Source: Thermoactinospora rubra
Lineage (GTDB): Bacteria > Actinomycetota > Actinomycetes > Streptosporangiales > Streptosporangiaceae
Direction of reading: 5' to 3'
DNA: 57,813 bases
NCBI RefSeq assembly: GCF_002093975.1
Contig: NZ_MSZZ01000061.1
Span: forward strand, 1 to 57,813
Shown here: positions 28,147 to 35,731 of the stretch, piece by piece
Layout: each line of letters starts with the position of its first letter
Position numbering within the stretch: position 1 is the stretch's first letter
Notes under the pieces: generated by a model
What the model saw: only the letters and a program-made list of their open reading frames with translations
What the model was told of the DNA's origin: nothing
The model's database searches: none
Program-made: the position numbers and the translations under genes

Positions 28147-28935
28147 ATGACCGAATCCGCCCGCCCGATGTTCGCCGCCGAGCGCCGCCAGCGCATCCTG
28201 GAGCTGGTGCGCGCCAACGGCGCGGTCTCGCTGCGCGAGCTCGCGCTGGCGGTCGGCTCCTCGGAGGTGACCGTCCGGCGCGACGTGCGCTACCTGGAGA
28301 GCGAGGGGCTGCTCGACCGCCACCACGGCGGCGCGACCCTGCCCGGCGAGCTGTCCCGCGAGCCCAGCTACGCGCAGAAGAGCTCCACCGCGGCGGCCGA
28401 GAAGGCGGCCATCGCCGAGCTGGCCGCCTCCCTGGTGGAGGACGGCGACGCCGTCGCGATCGGGGCGGGCACGACCACCCAGGCCCTGGCCCGGAGGCTG
28501 GCCCGGCACACCGAGCTGGCCGTGGTGACCAACTCGCTGCTGGTGGCCCAGGCCCTGGCCGACTGCCCGCGCATCGAGGTGGTGGTGACCGGCGGCACGC
28601 TGCGCGGCTCCATCCAGGCGCTGGTCGGCAGCGCGGCCGAGCGCTCCCTGGCGGGCCTGCGGGTACGGCGGGCGTTCATCTCGGGCAACGGGCTCAGCGC
28701 CGAGCGCGGCCTGTCCACCCCCAACATGCAGGTCGCCGGCGTCGACCGGGCGCTCGCGGCGACCGCCGAGGAGGTCGTCGTGCTCGCCGACCACACCAAG
28801 ATCGGCGTGGACACGATGGTCCAGACCGTGCCCGCGGAGGAGATCACCGACCTGGTCACCGACGATCGCGCCGACCGCGCGGTCCTGGACGAGCTGGCCG
28901 CCAGGGGCGTGCGCCTCCACATCGCTCGAATCTGA
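28147..28935 (+). CDS. DeoR/GlpR-family sugar regulator
   Basis: A protein of 262 residues with an N-terminal DeoR helix-turn-helix (RRQRILELVRANGAVSLREL, then VTVRRDVRYLESEGLLDRHHGGA) and a C-terminal sugar-phosphate sensor domain with GAGTTTQALARRL, VVTNSLLVAQAL, VVTGGTLRGS and VVLADHTKIGVD. DeoR repressors usually release DNA on binding a phosphorylated sugar. It lies between the importer operon (divergent) and an orphan importer ATPase (same strand, 81 nt downstream), and likely represses both until the imported furanose is metabolised. Confidence 0.92.
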   Translation: MTESARPMFAAERRQRILELVRANGAVSLRELALAVGSSEVTVRRDVRYLESEGLLDRHHGGATLPGELSREPSYAQKSSTAAAEKAAIAELAASLVEDGDAVAIGAGTTTQALARRLARHTELAVVTNSLLVAQALADCPRIEVVVTGGTLRGSIQALVGSAAERSLAGLRVRRAFISGNGLSAERGLSTPNMQVAGVDRALAATAEEVVVLADHTKIGVDTMVQTVPAEEITDLVTDDRADRAVLDELAARGVRLHIARI

Positions 28936-28939
28936 CCGA

Positions 28940-28962
28940 CCGTGACCGAATCACGGTTCGAT
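28940..28962. promoter_or_regulatory. Candidate operator before the orphan ATPase
   Basis: A 6-bp inverted repeat CCGTGA-N5-TCACGG (28940-28956) is joined to TTCGAT, giving TCACGGTTCGAT (28951-28962). This resembles the site at 28038 on the other side of the DeoR gene. It lies 55-77 nt upstream of the ATPase start. Confidence 0.3.
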
Positions 28963-29016
28963 TCTTGACGGAATCGTTCCCTTGCTCGGTCACCATCCTC
29001 GGGAGGAGGGTGGCTT

Positions 29017-30546
29017 ATGGCAAGCATGGCCATCGAGGCGGCCGGGATCGTCAAGGACTTCTCCGGCGTCCGCGCGCTCGACCGGGTCTCCTTCTCGCTC
29101 GCGCCCGGGGAGGTCCACGCGCTCGTCGGCGAGAACGGCGCGGGCAAGTCGACGTTCGTCAAGATCCTGTCGGGCGTCCACCGGCCCGACGCCGGGCGGC
29201 TGCGGGTCGGCGGCGCCGACGTGCGCTTCGCCACCCCCATGGACGCCCGCCTCGCGGGCATCTCGGCCCTCTACCAGGAGGGCAACCTCATCGCCAGCAT
29301 GAGCGTGGCACGCAACCTGCTCCTGGGCAGGGAGCCGCGCACCCGGTTACGGCTGATCGACGTCCGGCGGCTGCTCCGCCGCAGCGAGGAGATCTTCGGC
29401 GCGTACGGCATGCGGATCGACGTCCGCAAGCCGCTCGGCTCGCTGCCCACGGGCGCCCAGCAGATGGTGGCGCTGATCCGCGCCGTCGAGAGCGACGCCC
29501 GCGTGGTCGTCATGGACGAGCCGACGGCCTCCCTCGGCGACGCCGAGGCCGCCGCCCTCTTCGCCGCCGTGTCCCGGCTGCGCGAGCAGGGCAGGTCCGT
29601 GATCTACGTGAGCCACCGCCTGGAGGAGGTCTTCCGGCTGTGCGACCGGGTCACCGTGCTGCGCGACGGCAGGGTCGCGCACACCGGGCCCGTCGCGGGC
29701 CTGCACCGGCTCCGGCTGGTCGCGCTCATGCTGGGCCGCGACCCGGCCGAGGTCGCCGAGCGCGGCCTGACCGGCTTCGACGGCGCCCATCCCGAACCCG
29801 CCGACGCCCCGGTCCTGCGCGCCACCGGCATGGTCAAGGAGTCCGTCCTGCGTGGCGTCTCCCTGCACATCCGGCCCGGCGAGGTGGTCGGGCTGGCCGG
29901 GCTCGTGGGCTCGGGCCGCACCGAGACCGCCAAGGCCATCGCCGGCGCCCTCAGCCTGGACGCCGGACAGGTGACGGTCGGCGGCAGGCCGCTGCGGACG
30001 GGCGCCATCCGCGCGGCCATCCGGGCCGGGGTCCACCTGCTGCCCGAGGACCGCAGGAGCGAGGGGCTCATCCCGTCCCTGTCGGTGCGCGAGAACATCG
30101 CGCTGGCCGCGCTCCCCCGCCTGGCGCGGGCGGGCCTGATCTCCGAGCGCCGCGTGGACGAGGTCGTCGACGCCCTGGTCAAGCGGCTCGGCATCAAGGC
30201 CACGGGCCCCGGCCAGCGGGTCGCCGAGCTGTCGGGCGGCAACCAGCAGAAGGTGCTGCTGGCCCGCCGGCTCGCGATGAACCCCAAGGTGCTGCTGCTG
30301 GACGAGCCGACCCGCGGCATCGACGTGAGCGCCAAGGCCGAGGTGCACGGGCTCATCGACGAGCTGGCGGTGAACGGCCTGGCCATCCTCCTCATCTCCG
30401 CCGACCTGGAGGAGCTCGTCGAGGGCGCGGACCGGATCGTCGTGCTGCGCGACGGCGCCGTGCTGGCCGAGCTGAACGGGCCCGACGTCACCGCCGAGGT
30501 GATCACCGCGACGATGGCGAAGGAGGGGCCCGGGGGCGGCGCGTGA
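29017..30546 (+). CDS. Second YtfR-like sugar ABC importer ATPase (orphan)
   Basis: A protein of 509 residues starting at ATG 29017 after a GGGAGGAGGG site. It has two ABC domains as in RbsA/YtfR: the first with GENGAGKST and MDEPTASLGDAEA, the second with GLVGSGRTETAKAIAG, LSGGNQQKVLLARRLAMNPK and DEPTRGIDVSAKAE. It shares long identical blocks with the ATPase at 25332-26945 and is clearly a paralogue. No binding protein or permease follows: the next gene is a convergent methyltransferase. It could energise the nearby permease pair as an alternative ATPase, as MsiK-like shared ATPases do, or serve a remote importer. The reading frame is intact. Confidence 0.92.
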   Translation: MASMAIEAAGIVKDFSGVRALDRVSFSLAPGEVHALVGENGAGKSTFVKILSGVHRPDAGRLRVGGADVRFATPMDARLAGISALYQEGNLIASMSVARNLLLGREPRTRLRLIDVRRLLRRSEEIFGAYGMRIDVRKPLGSLPTGAQQMVALIRAVESDARVVVMDEPTASLGDAEAAALFAAVSRLREQGRSVIYVSHRLEEVFRLCDRVTVLRDGRVAHTGPVAGLHRLRLVALMLGRDPAEVAERGLTGFDGAHPEPADAPVLRATGMVKESVLRGVSLHIRPGEVVGLAGLVGSGRTETAKAIAGALSLDAGQVTVGGRPLRTGAIRAAIRAGVHLLPEDRRSEGLIPSLSVRENIALAALPRLARAGLISERRVDEVVDALVKRLGIKATGPGQRVAELSGGNQQKVLLARRLAMNPKVLLLDEPTRGIDVSAKAEVHGLIDELAVNGLAILLISADLEELVEGADRIVVLRDGAVLAELNGPDVTAEVITATMAKEGPGGGA

Positions 30547-30549
30547 GCC

Positions 30550-31371
30550 TCAGGGCTTGCGGGCGATGCCCACGTACGCCATGCGGGCCAGCTCCTCGTC
30601 CACGAAGGCCCGCGTGTCGGCGTCGGCGAAGGGCCAGCCCACCTCCGGGCCGTTCCCGGTCACCAGGCCGGGCGGGACGAGCTCGAAGTCGCCGAAGAAG
30701 GCCCTGATCTCCGCCCCGGCGCGCGGGCAGAACGGCGCGTTGGCCTGCTGGTAGATGCGGCTCACCGCGGCCACCCGCTCGGGCGCCGCGTCGCTGCCGA
30801 CGTGGGACAGCGCCAGGTAGCTGCCCGGCGCGAGAGCGTCGCGGTAGGCGGCCACGAAGCCCTGCGGGTCGGCCGAGTCGGGCACCAGGTGCAGGAAGAA
30901 CATCATCAGCACCGCCACCGGCCGGTCGAAGTCCAGCAGCTTGGCCACCTCCGGGTGGCCCAGGATCTCCGCGGGCCTGGTCGCGTCGCCCTCCACCATG
31001 GCCACCCGGTCCGGCTCGGCCAGCAGCGCCCGGCCGTGCGCGCAGACCACCGGGTCGTTGTCCACGTACACGATCCGGGCGTCGGGGGCCAGGCGCAGCG
31101 CCACCTCGTGCACGTTCTGCTGGGCCGGCAGGCCGGAGCCCAGGTCGAGGAACTGCCGGACGCCCTGCCCGACGAGGTACTCCACCACGCGGCCGATCAG
31201 CCTGCGGTTCTCGCGGGTGCCCTCCCGGGTCTCGGGCAGGACGCTGAGCACCAGCTCGGCCAGCTCGCGATCGGCGCGGAAGTTGTTCTTGCCGCCGAGG
31301 AAGTAGTCGTACATGCGCGCGGCGTTCGGGACCGACGGGTCCACGCCCGGGGGTGCGGCTTCGGCGTCCAT
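30550..31371 (-). CDS. SAM-dependent methyltransferase of the actinomycete Methyltransf_19 (DUF574) type
   Basis: A protein of 273 residues with the family start PSVPNAARMYDYFLGGKNNF, the SAM-binding FLDLGSGLPAQQNVHEVA, IVYVDNDPVVCAHGRALL and the later block LMMFFLHLVPDS. Such proteins occur in many copies in Streptomyces-like genomes; their substrates are largely unknown. ATG 31371 (MDAEAAPPG) has an AAGGGA site 5 nt upstream; ATG 31389 is less likely. Convergent with the orphan ATPase gene, with 3 nt between the stops. No link to the neighbours is evident. Confidence 0.88.
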   Translation of the reverse strand: MDAEAAPPGVDPSVPNAARMYDYFLGGKNNFRADRELAELVLSVLPETREGTRENRRLIGRVVEYLVGQGVRQFLDLGSGLPAQQNVHEVALRLAPDARIVYVDNDPVVCAHGRALLAEPDRVAMVEGDATRPAEILGHPEVAKLLDFDRPVAVLMMFFLHLVPDSADPQGFVAAYRDALAPGSYLALSHVGSDAAPERVAAVSRIYQQANAPFCPRAGAEIRAFFGDFELVPPGLVTGNGPEVGWPFADADTRAFVDEELARMAYVGIARKP

Positions 31372-31415
31372 GCGATCCCTTCCGGCCATCCCGGCACATC
31401 TGTGATGATCGGATC

Positions 31416-32990
31416 CTATGACGCGGCGCGGCCCGGCGTGCCGGCCGATTCGGGGCTCCGGCCCGCGGCCTTGGCGAGCGCCTCACGCAACGCCCCGGCC
31501 GAGAAGTCCGGCAGCACCGCGGCCAGGTGGCCGTCCGGCCGCACCAGGTGCACGCTGTCCTCTCCCGCCCGCAGGGCCCGGAGCGCCACGCCCTCCACGT
31601 CGATGCCGGGCAGGCCGTACACCTCGACCGGCACCTCGGCCGGCAGCACGCCCGCGCAGGCCGTACGGGCCGGCTCGACCCGGTCGGCGCGGGCGGTGAG
31701 CACCACGAAGCCGCCGCCGAACAGCCGCCGCAACCGCGTCCGGCCCCCCGCCGCCGCCACGGGCGCATCCGGGCAGAGCACGCCGGGGACCGGCGGGCGC
31801 ACGGCTCCCGGCTCGGCCGGCACCGGCTCGCCGCCGGTGGTCAGCGGCGAGTCCACATACCAGTACGGCTCGGCGAGCTTGCCGGAGTCGATGTGCTTGC
31901 GCGCCCCGGGGTCGGTCACGGCGGCGGCCAGCACCTTGCGGCGCCACTCCCAGCGTTCGGCGGTCTGCGGCACCAGGAACTCCATCGTGTCCCCGGTGAC
32001 CTTCAGGTTCTCCAGCGCGGCGGCCCGCCGTTCGTTCTCGTAGCTGTCCAGCAGCCGCTCGCCGCCGAGGGCCAGCTTCCAGGCCAGGTTCTCGGCGTCC
32101 TGCAGCCCGGAGTTCAGGCCGCGGGCGCCGAAGGGCGCGTACAGGTGCGCGGCGTCCCCGGCCAGGAACACCCGCCCCCGCCGGAACGCCGCGGCCACCC
32201 GCTCGTGGAAACGGTAGAGCGTGAGCCAGACGATCTCGTACGGCCGGTCGCCCACGATCTTGCGCACCATGCCGTCGACGTCGGCCGTCGCCACGTCGAA
32301 GTCCGACGGCACCTGCCAGTCGATGCGCCACACCGAGTCCGGGCACTGGTGGACCAGCACCTGGCGGCCGGGGTTCCACGGCGGGTCGAAGTAGAAGCGG
32401 CGCTCGCTGGGGAAGGGCAGGTCGGCCTTGACGTCGCAGATGAGGAAGCGGTCGTCGAAGGACCGGCCGGGGAAGTCGATCCCGGCCAGCCGCCGGACCG
32501 CGCTGCGCGAGCCGTCCGCCCCGACCAGGTGGCCGCCGCGGACGACCGCGCCGCTCCCGGTCCGGACCGCCACGCCCTCGGCGTCCTCCTCATAGCCGGT
32601 CACCGGATCGCCGAAACGCACCTCGACCAGCGGCTCGGCGGCGGCCTTGGCCAGCAGCAGCTCCTCCACGCGCGCCTGGGAGATGTTGATCCACGGCGGG
32701 AAGACGCTCTTGCCCGGATCGGGGAAGGTCACGCTGTACAGCTCGTGCTCGCGGTAGTAGGTGCGGCCGGTGGTCCAGGTGACGCCCTCGGCGACCATCT
32801 GCTCGGCCACGCCCACCCGGTCCAGCACGTCGAGCACGTCCCGCTGGAAGCAGATCGCCTTGGACCCGGCCGGGTCGCGCCGCGGCCGGGCCTCCAGCAC
32901 CACGCTCGGCACCCGGTGACGGGCCAGCAGCAACGCCAGCGCCACCCCGACCGGCCCGGCGCCGACGATCACGACTGGAGTGCGTTCCAT
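31416..32990 (-). CDS. FAD-dependent aromatic hydroxylase (PheA/MhpA-type)
   Basis: A protein of 524 residues. N-terminal Rossmann fingerprint VVIVGAGPVGVALALLLARH binds FAD. The middle has GADGSRSAVRRLAG (the DG motif). The GD motif VFLAGDAAHLYAPFGARGLN closes the FAD site, followed by LNSGLQDAENLAWKL. The C-terminal thioredoxin-like domain typical of phenol and 3-hydroxyphenylpropionate hydroxylases is present (about 390-524). It inserts one oxygen into an aromatic ring using NAD(P)H and O2. It overlaps the upstream MBL-fold gene by 22 nt, and a broken hydroxy-oxovalerate aldolase lies further upstream, so it belongs to a former aromatic meta-cleavage operon. The gene itself shows no damage, but the operon has lost its upstream part. 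Confidence 0.9.
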   Translation of the reverse strand: MERTPVVIVGAGPVGVALALLLARHRVPSVVLEARPRRDPAGSKAICFQRDVLDVLDRVGVAEQMVAEGVTWTTGRTYYREHELYSVTFPDPGKSVFPPWINISQARVEELLLAKAAAEPLVEVRFGDPVTGYEEDAEGVAVRTGSGAVVRGGHLVGADGSRSAVRRLAGIDFPGRSFDDRFLICDVKADLPFPSERRFYFDPPWNPGRQVLVHQCPDSVWRIDWQVPSDFDVATADVDGMVRKIVGDRPYEIVWLTLYRFHERVAAAFRRGRVFLAGDAAHLYAPFGARGLNSGLQDAENLAWKLALGGERLLDSYENERRAAALENLKVTGDTMEFLVPQTAERWEWRRKVLAAAVTDPGARKHIDSGKLAEPYWYVDSPLTTGGEPVPAEPGAVRPPVPGVLCPDAPVAAAGGRTRLRRLFGGGFVVLTARADRVEPARTACAGVLPAEVPVEVYGLPGIDVEGVALRALRAGEDSVHLVRPDGHLAAVLPDFSAGALREALAKAAGRSPESAGTPGRAAS

Positions 32991-33931
32991 ACCTCGCGGT
33001 CCCTCTCGGCGGTCCAGATCACCGGGCGCTCGATCCCGGACAGCTCGTCCCACAGGCGGGAGACGTTGAACGGCATGCAGTGCTCGAAGATCGGCCAGCG
33101 GCCGTAGCGGGGCTCCAGGGCGGCGTGGGCGGCCTCGAACGCCTCCTTGAGCGTGCCCCCGGCCGCATGCACGCGGCCGGCCTCGGTGAGCATGGTGCGC
33201 AGGAAGTCGCGGGTCTGCTCGACGGCCGCCGCCACGGCGGAGCGGCCCCGCGCCACCGCCCCGCGCCCGCCGACCAGCGCCTCGGCCTCCAGCGCGGCGA
33301 CCCGGTCCAGCGTGGTCGTGGCCCACTCGCGGTGGTAGGCGTCGCCGGTGTACAGCGCCGCCTGCGCCTCCACCAGGTCCCCGGCGAACAGCACCCGCTG
33401 CCGGGGCAGCCAGGCGACGATGTCGCCCTCGGTGTGGCCGCGCCCGCAGTACCGCAGGACCAGCTCGCCCCGCTCGCCGCCCAGGTCGATGGTGACCCGG
33501 TCGGAGAAGGTGAGCGTCGGCCAGGTCAGGCCCGGGATGGAATCGGGGTCCTTGAACAGGCGCGGCATCCGGCCCAGCTCGGAGGCCCAGTCCTGCTTGC
33601 CGCGCTCGGCGATCAGCGCCCGGGTGTTCTCGTGCGCCACGATCACCTCGGCGCCGAAGGCGGACGCGCCCAGCGTGCGCACCGCGTGGTAGTGCGACAG
33701 CACGAGGTAGCGCACCGGCTTGCCGGTGTGCTCGCGCAGGCGCTCCAGCCAGGCGCGGGCGGCGACGGGGGTGGCCATGGCCTCGAAGCAGACCAGGAAG
33801 TCCTCCCCCTCGATCGCGCCGACGTTGGGGTCGCCCTCGGCGGTCAGCGCGTAGACGCCGTCGGCGATCACCTCCAGCGTCTGCTGCTTGTCCTCCAGAT
33901 CGGCGGAGGAGGCGAACGGCTTAGCGGTCAT
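32969..33931 (-). CDS. MBL-fold hydrolase-like protein with an altered metal motif
   Basis: A protein of 320 residues with the metallo-beta-lactamase fold order: VYALTAEGDPNVGAIEG, YLVLSHYHAVRTLGASAFG, YCGRGHTEGDIVAWLPRQRV with LFAGDLVEAQ, and a helical C-terminal tail. The main zinc motif HxHxDH is reduced to HYHAVRT: the Asp and last His are absent. The later His (GRGHTEGD) and Asp (FAGDLV) remain. Metal occupancy may thus be partial or use another residue. It starts 11 nt inside the 3' end of the broken aldolase gene and overlaps the monooxygenase. In such clusters the fold could act on a ring-cleavage ester or lactone, but this is only positional inference. Confidence 0.8.
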   Translation of the reverse strand: MTAKPFASSADLEDKQQTLEVIADGVYALTAEGDPNVGAIEGEDFLVCFEAMATPVAARAWLERLREHTGKPVRYLVLSHYHAVRTLGASAFGAEVIVAHENTRALIAERGKQDWASELGRMPRLFKDPDSIPGLTWPTLTFSDRVTIDLGGERGELVLRYCGRGHTEGDIVAWLPRQRVLFAGDLVEAQAALYTGDAYHREWATTTLDRVAALEAEALVGGRGAVARGRSAVAAAVEQTRDFLRTMLTEAGRVHAAGGTLKEAFEAAHAALEPRYGRWPIFEHCMPFNVSRLWDELSGIERPVIWTAERDREVWNALQS

Positions 33932-34502
33932 CGGCGAGCTCCAGGGCTATCTGCGTGATCTGGTCCTCCTGGCCGCCGACGAGCCGGCGTCGGCCGCACT
34001 CGAGCAGGATCTCGGCGGGGTCGACGCCGTAGCGACCGGCGGCGCGGGCGGCGTGCCTCATGAACGAGCTGTACACCCCGCCATAGCCCATGGCCAGGGA
34101 CAGCCGGTCCACGACGCATTCGCCGTCCATAAGGGGACGTACCACATTCTCCGCCACTCGCATCATGGCGAAGGCGTCGACTCCCGTCTCGATGCCGAGC
34201 TTGTCGCAGACGGCGACCAGCGCCTCGGTGGGCGTGTTGCCCGCCCCGGCCCCGAGGCCGCGGGTGCAGCCGTCGACCTGGACGGCTCCCGCGCGGAAGG
34301 CGAAGACGGTGTTGGGCCACGGCCAGCGAGAGGTTCTGGTGGCCGTGGAAGCCGACCTGCGCCTGGCCGCCCACCTCGGCAAGCAGCGCACTCACCCGGT
34401 CGGTGACGTCCTCCAGGATCATCGCGCCCGCCGAGTCGGTGACGTAGACGCACTGGCATCCGGCGTCCACCATGATCCGTGCCTGCTTGGCCAGCTCCTC
34501 GG
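33921..34502 (-). pseudogene. 4-hydroxy-2-oxovalerate aldolase, 5' truncated and frameshifted
   Basis: The piece begins inside the TIM barrel (EELAKQARIMVDAGCQCVYV, then TDSAGAMILEDVTDRVSAL and GFHGHQNLSLAVA with the metal-ligand HGH). It then shifts frame at a G-run, 34314-34316, where one extra base is present. It continues in the next frame (NTVFAFRAGAVQVDGCTRGL, GAGNTPTEALVAVCDKLGIETG) to a TAA at 33921. The usual N-terminal 150 or so residues are missing: upstream of 34502 the sequence becomes the end of an IS110 transposase. In meta-cleavage pathways this enzyme splits 4-hydroxy-2-oxovalerate to pyruvate and an aldehyde together with an acetaldehyde dehydrogenase, which is absent here. 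Confidence 0.85.
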
Positions 34503-34509
34503 GGGGTCA

Positions 34510-34532
34510 GACATCCCTGGACGTTGGATGTC
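34510..34532. repeat. Inverted repeat at the end of the IS110 remnant
   Basis: GACATCC (34510-34516) and GGATGTC (34526-34532) form a perfect 7-bp stem with a 9-nt loop. The right arm overlaps the transposase stop codon. It lies at the junction between the IS110 remnant and the broken aldolase, so it may be an element-end structure or a terminator of the old transposase. Confidence 0.45.
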
Positions 34533-34773
34533 AAGCGGTGAGGTCGTGATTGCGGTGTGACCAGGCGATTGCTTGGTCGTAGCGGGTGTGGGTTTTGAGG
34601 CAGCCGTGGAGGATGCCGACCAGGCGGTTGCCGACTTGGCGGAGGGCGGCGTTGTGGCTGACATCACGGGCTTTGAGCTGGTCGTAGTAGGCGCGGACGG
34701 CGGGGACGTGGAGGATGGCGCAGGACGCTTGGAGGTGGAGGGCGTCGACGAGCCGGTCGTTGTGGACGAACCG
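34531..34773 (-). mobile_element. IS110-family transposase, C-terminal remnant
   Basis: About 80 residues (HLQASCAILHVPAVRAYYDQ, then SHNAALRQVGNRLVGILHGC, ending THTRYDQAIAWSHRNHDLTA) match the C-terminal transposase_20 part of IS110 elements, including the Ser-containing segment before ..VRAYYDQLKA. The N-terminal DEDD domain, and the 5' noncoding part that encodes the bridge RNA in IS110 elements, are missing. It reads in frame from the truncated sugar-binding lipoprotein (junction TKV/RFV near 34773). The element therefore ended up inside that gene and a deletion removed the rest. Confidence 0.75.
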
Positions 34774-34977
34774 GACCTTGGTGACGATCTGCTCCAGGAC
34801 GTGGAAGTTCGGGTCGGCGAGCGGCTGGCTGAAGCCGACCGTCTTGCCTTCGGCGTCCGCGCAGCCGGGACTCCCGCCGCCGGTCGCCCTCGCCTCGGAC
34901 GGTGCGGCGGCGTTGCCGCCGCACGCCGTCACCGCCATCATGACCACGGACAGGCCCGCGAGCGCGAGACGTTTCAT
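34774..34977 (-). pseudogene. Sugar-binding lipoprotein, N-terminal fragment fused to an IS110 tail
   Basis: ATG 34977 follows a GAGGTGG site. Residues 1-20 form a lipoprotein signal (MKRLALAGLSVVMMAVTACG), then a low-complexity linker and the first strand of a periplasmic sugar-binding protein (GKTVGFSQPLADPNFHVLEQ). After residue 68 (IVTKV) the frame passes directly into the IS110 transposase tail and stops at 34531. The chimera of 148 residues could be made and exported, but lacks nearly all of the ligand-binding domain. The opening GFSQPLADPNF is of the ribose/rhizopine-binding type. Confidence 0.75.
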
Positions 34978-35188
34978 ACGCCACCTCGATCAGGTGCTTG
35001 CTTGACGATCGTCATCTGGTCAACGAGTCGGCCGCGAGGGCGGCTGTCGTCGTAACGTGCTCCTCGGCGGGGCCGGGCCGCGACGGTGGCGTTCCGATGA
35101 CCGGAACGGCCCGGCGCAGGCTCCCGTTCCGCCTGCCGGACCGGCGGGCGCGACCGGGCGCGGGCGGCGTTCCTAGCCTCTCCATGCC

Positions 35189-35611
35189 ATGGACATCGAG
35201 GGATTCTCCGGCCGGATCCTCACGGCGGGCGACCAGGGCTTCGCCGAGGCGTGCGGCATCTGGAACCGCGCCGTCACCCGGTCGCCGCGGGCGGTGGCGC
35301 GGTGCCGGACGACCGCCGACGTGGCGGCAGCCGTACGGCACGCCCGCGCGACCGGGCTGCCGCTGGCCGTGCGCGCGGGCGGGCACAACTTCGCCGGGCA
35401 CGCCCTGGTGGATGACGGGCTGGTCGTCGGCCACTGCACCGACACGCTGCGCGTGCCCGAGGGCCGGTTCACGGCGGTCGGCGAGATCAACGAGACCGCC
35501 CTGGAGCGCTACGAGCCCCAGACCCTCACCCTGACCGGCAGGCGGGGCACCCTGACCGTGCAGCAGATCGTCTACCCCAACGAGTTCAAGCTCACCCTGC
35601 GCTTCGGCTGA
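35189..35611 (+). pseudogene. FAD-linked oxidase (berberine-bridge type) N-terminal fragment joined to an unknown C-terminus
   Basis: A 140-residue open frame. The first 80 residues are the start of a BBE-type FAD-binding domain: NRAVTRSPRAVARCRTTADV, HARATGLPLAVRAGGHNFAG (with the flavin-linking His of GGHN), then HALVDDGLVV. The family normally continues with DLS and the rest of a 450-residue enzyme. Here it switches at about residue 81 to GHCTDTLRVPEGRFTAVGEI, TALERYEPQTLTLTGRRGTL and a stop after VYPNEFKLTLRFG. I do not recognise the second part; it looks like the end of another beta-rich protein. The frame is clean, suggesting an in-frame deletion between two genes. A hairpin follows at 35635. 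Confidence 0.7.
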
Positions 35612-35634
35612 GCCGTACCTTCTGAGGGCCGCTT

Positions 35635-35660
35635 GAGGGCCGCCACGTGAGGCGGCCCTC
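35635..35660 (+). terminator. Terminator-like hairpin
   Basis: A perfect 10-bp stem GAGGGCCGCC/GGCGGCCCTC with a 6-nt loop lies 23 nt after the stop of the chimeric FAD-oxidase fragment and before the PaaX-family gene. It probably ends the upstream transcript. Confidence 0.65.
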
Positions 35661-35731
35661 GTCTCATGCCGCCTCCGGTGACGATCGTCGTATGCTTGCC
35701 GAAGAACCGGACCTCTCGGAGGAGAGCCTCG

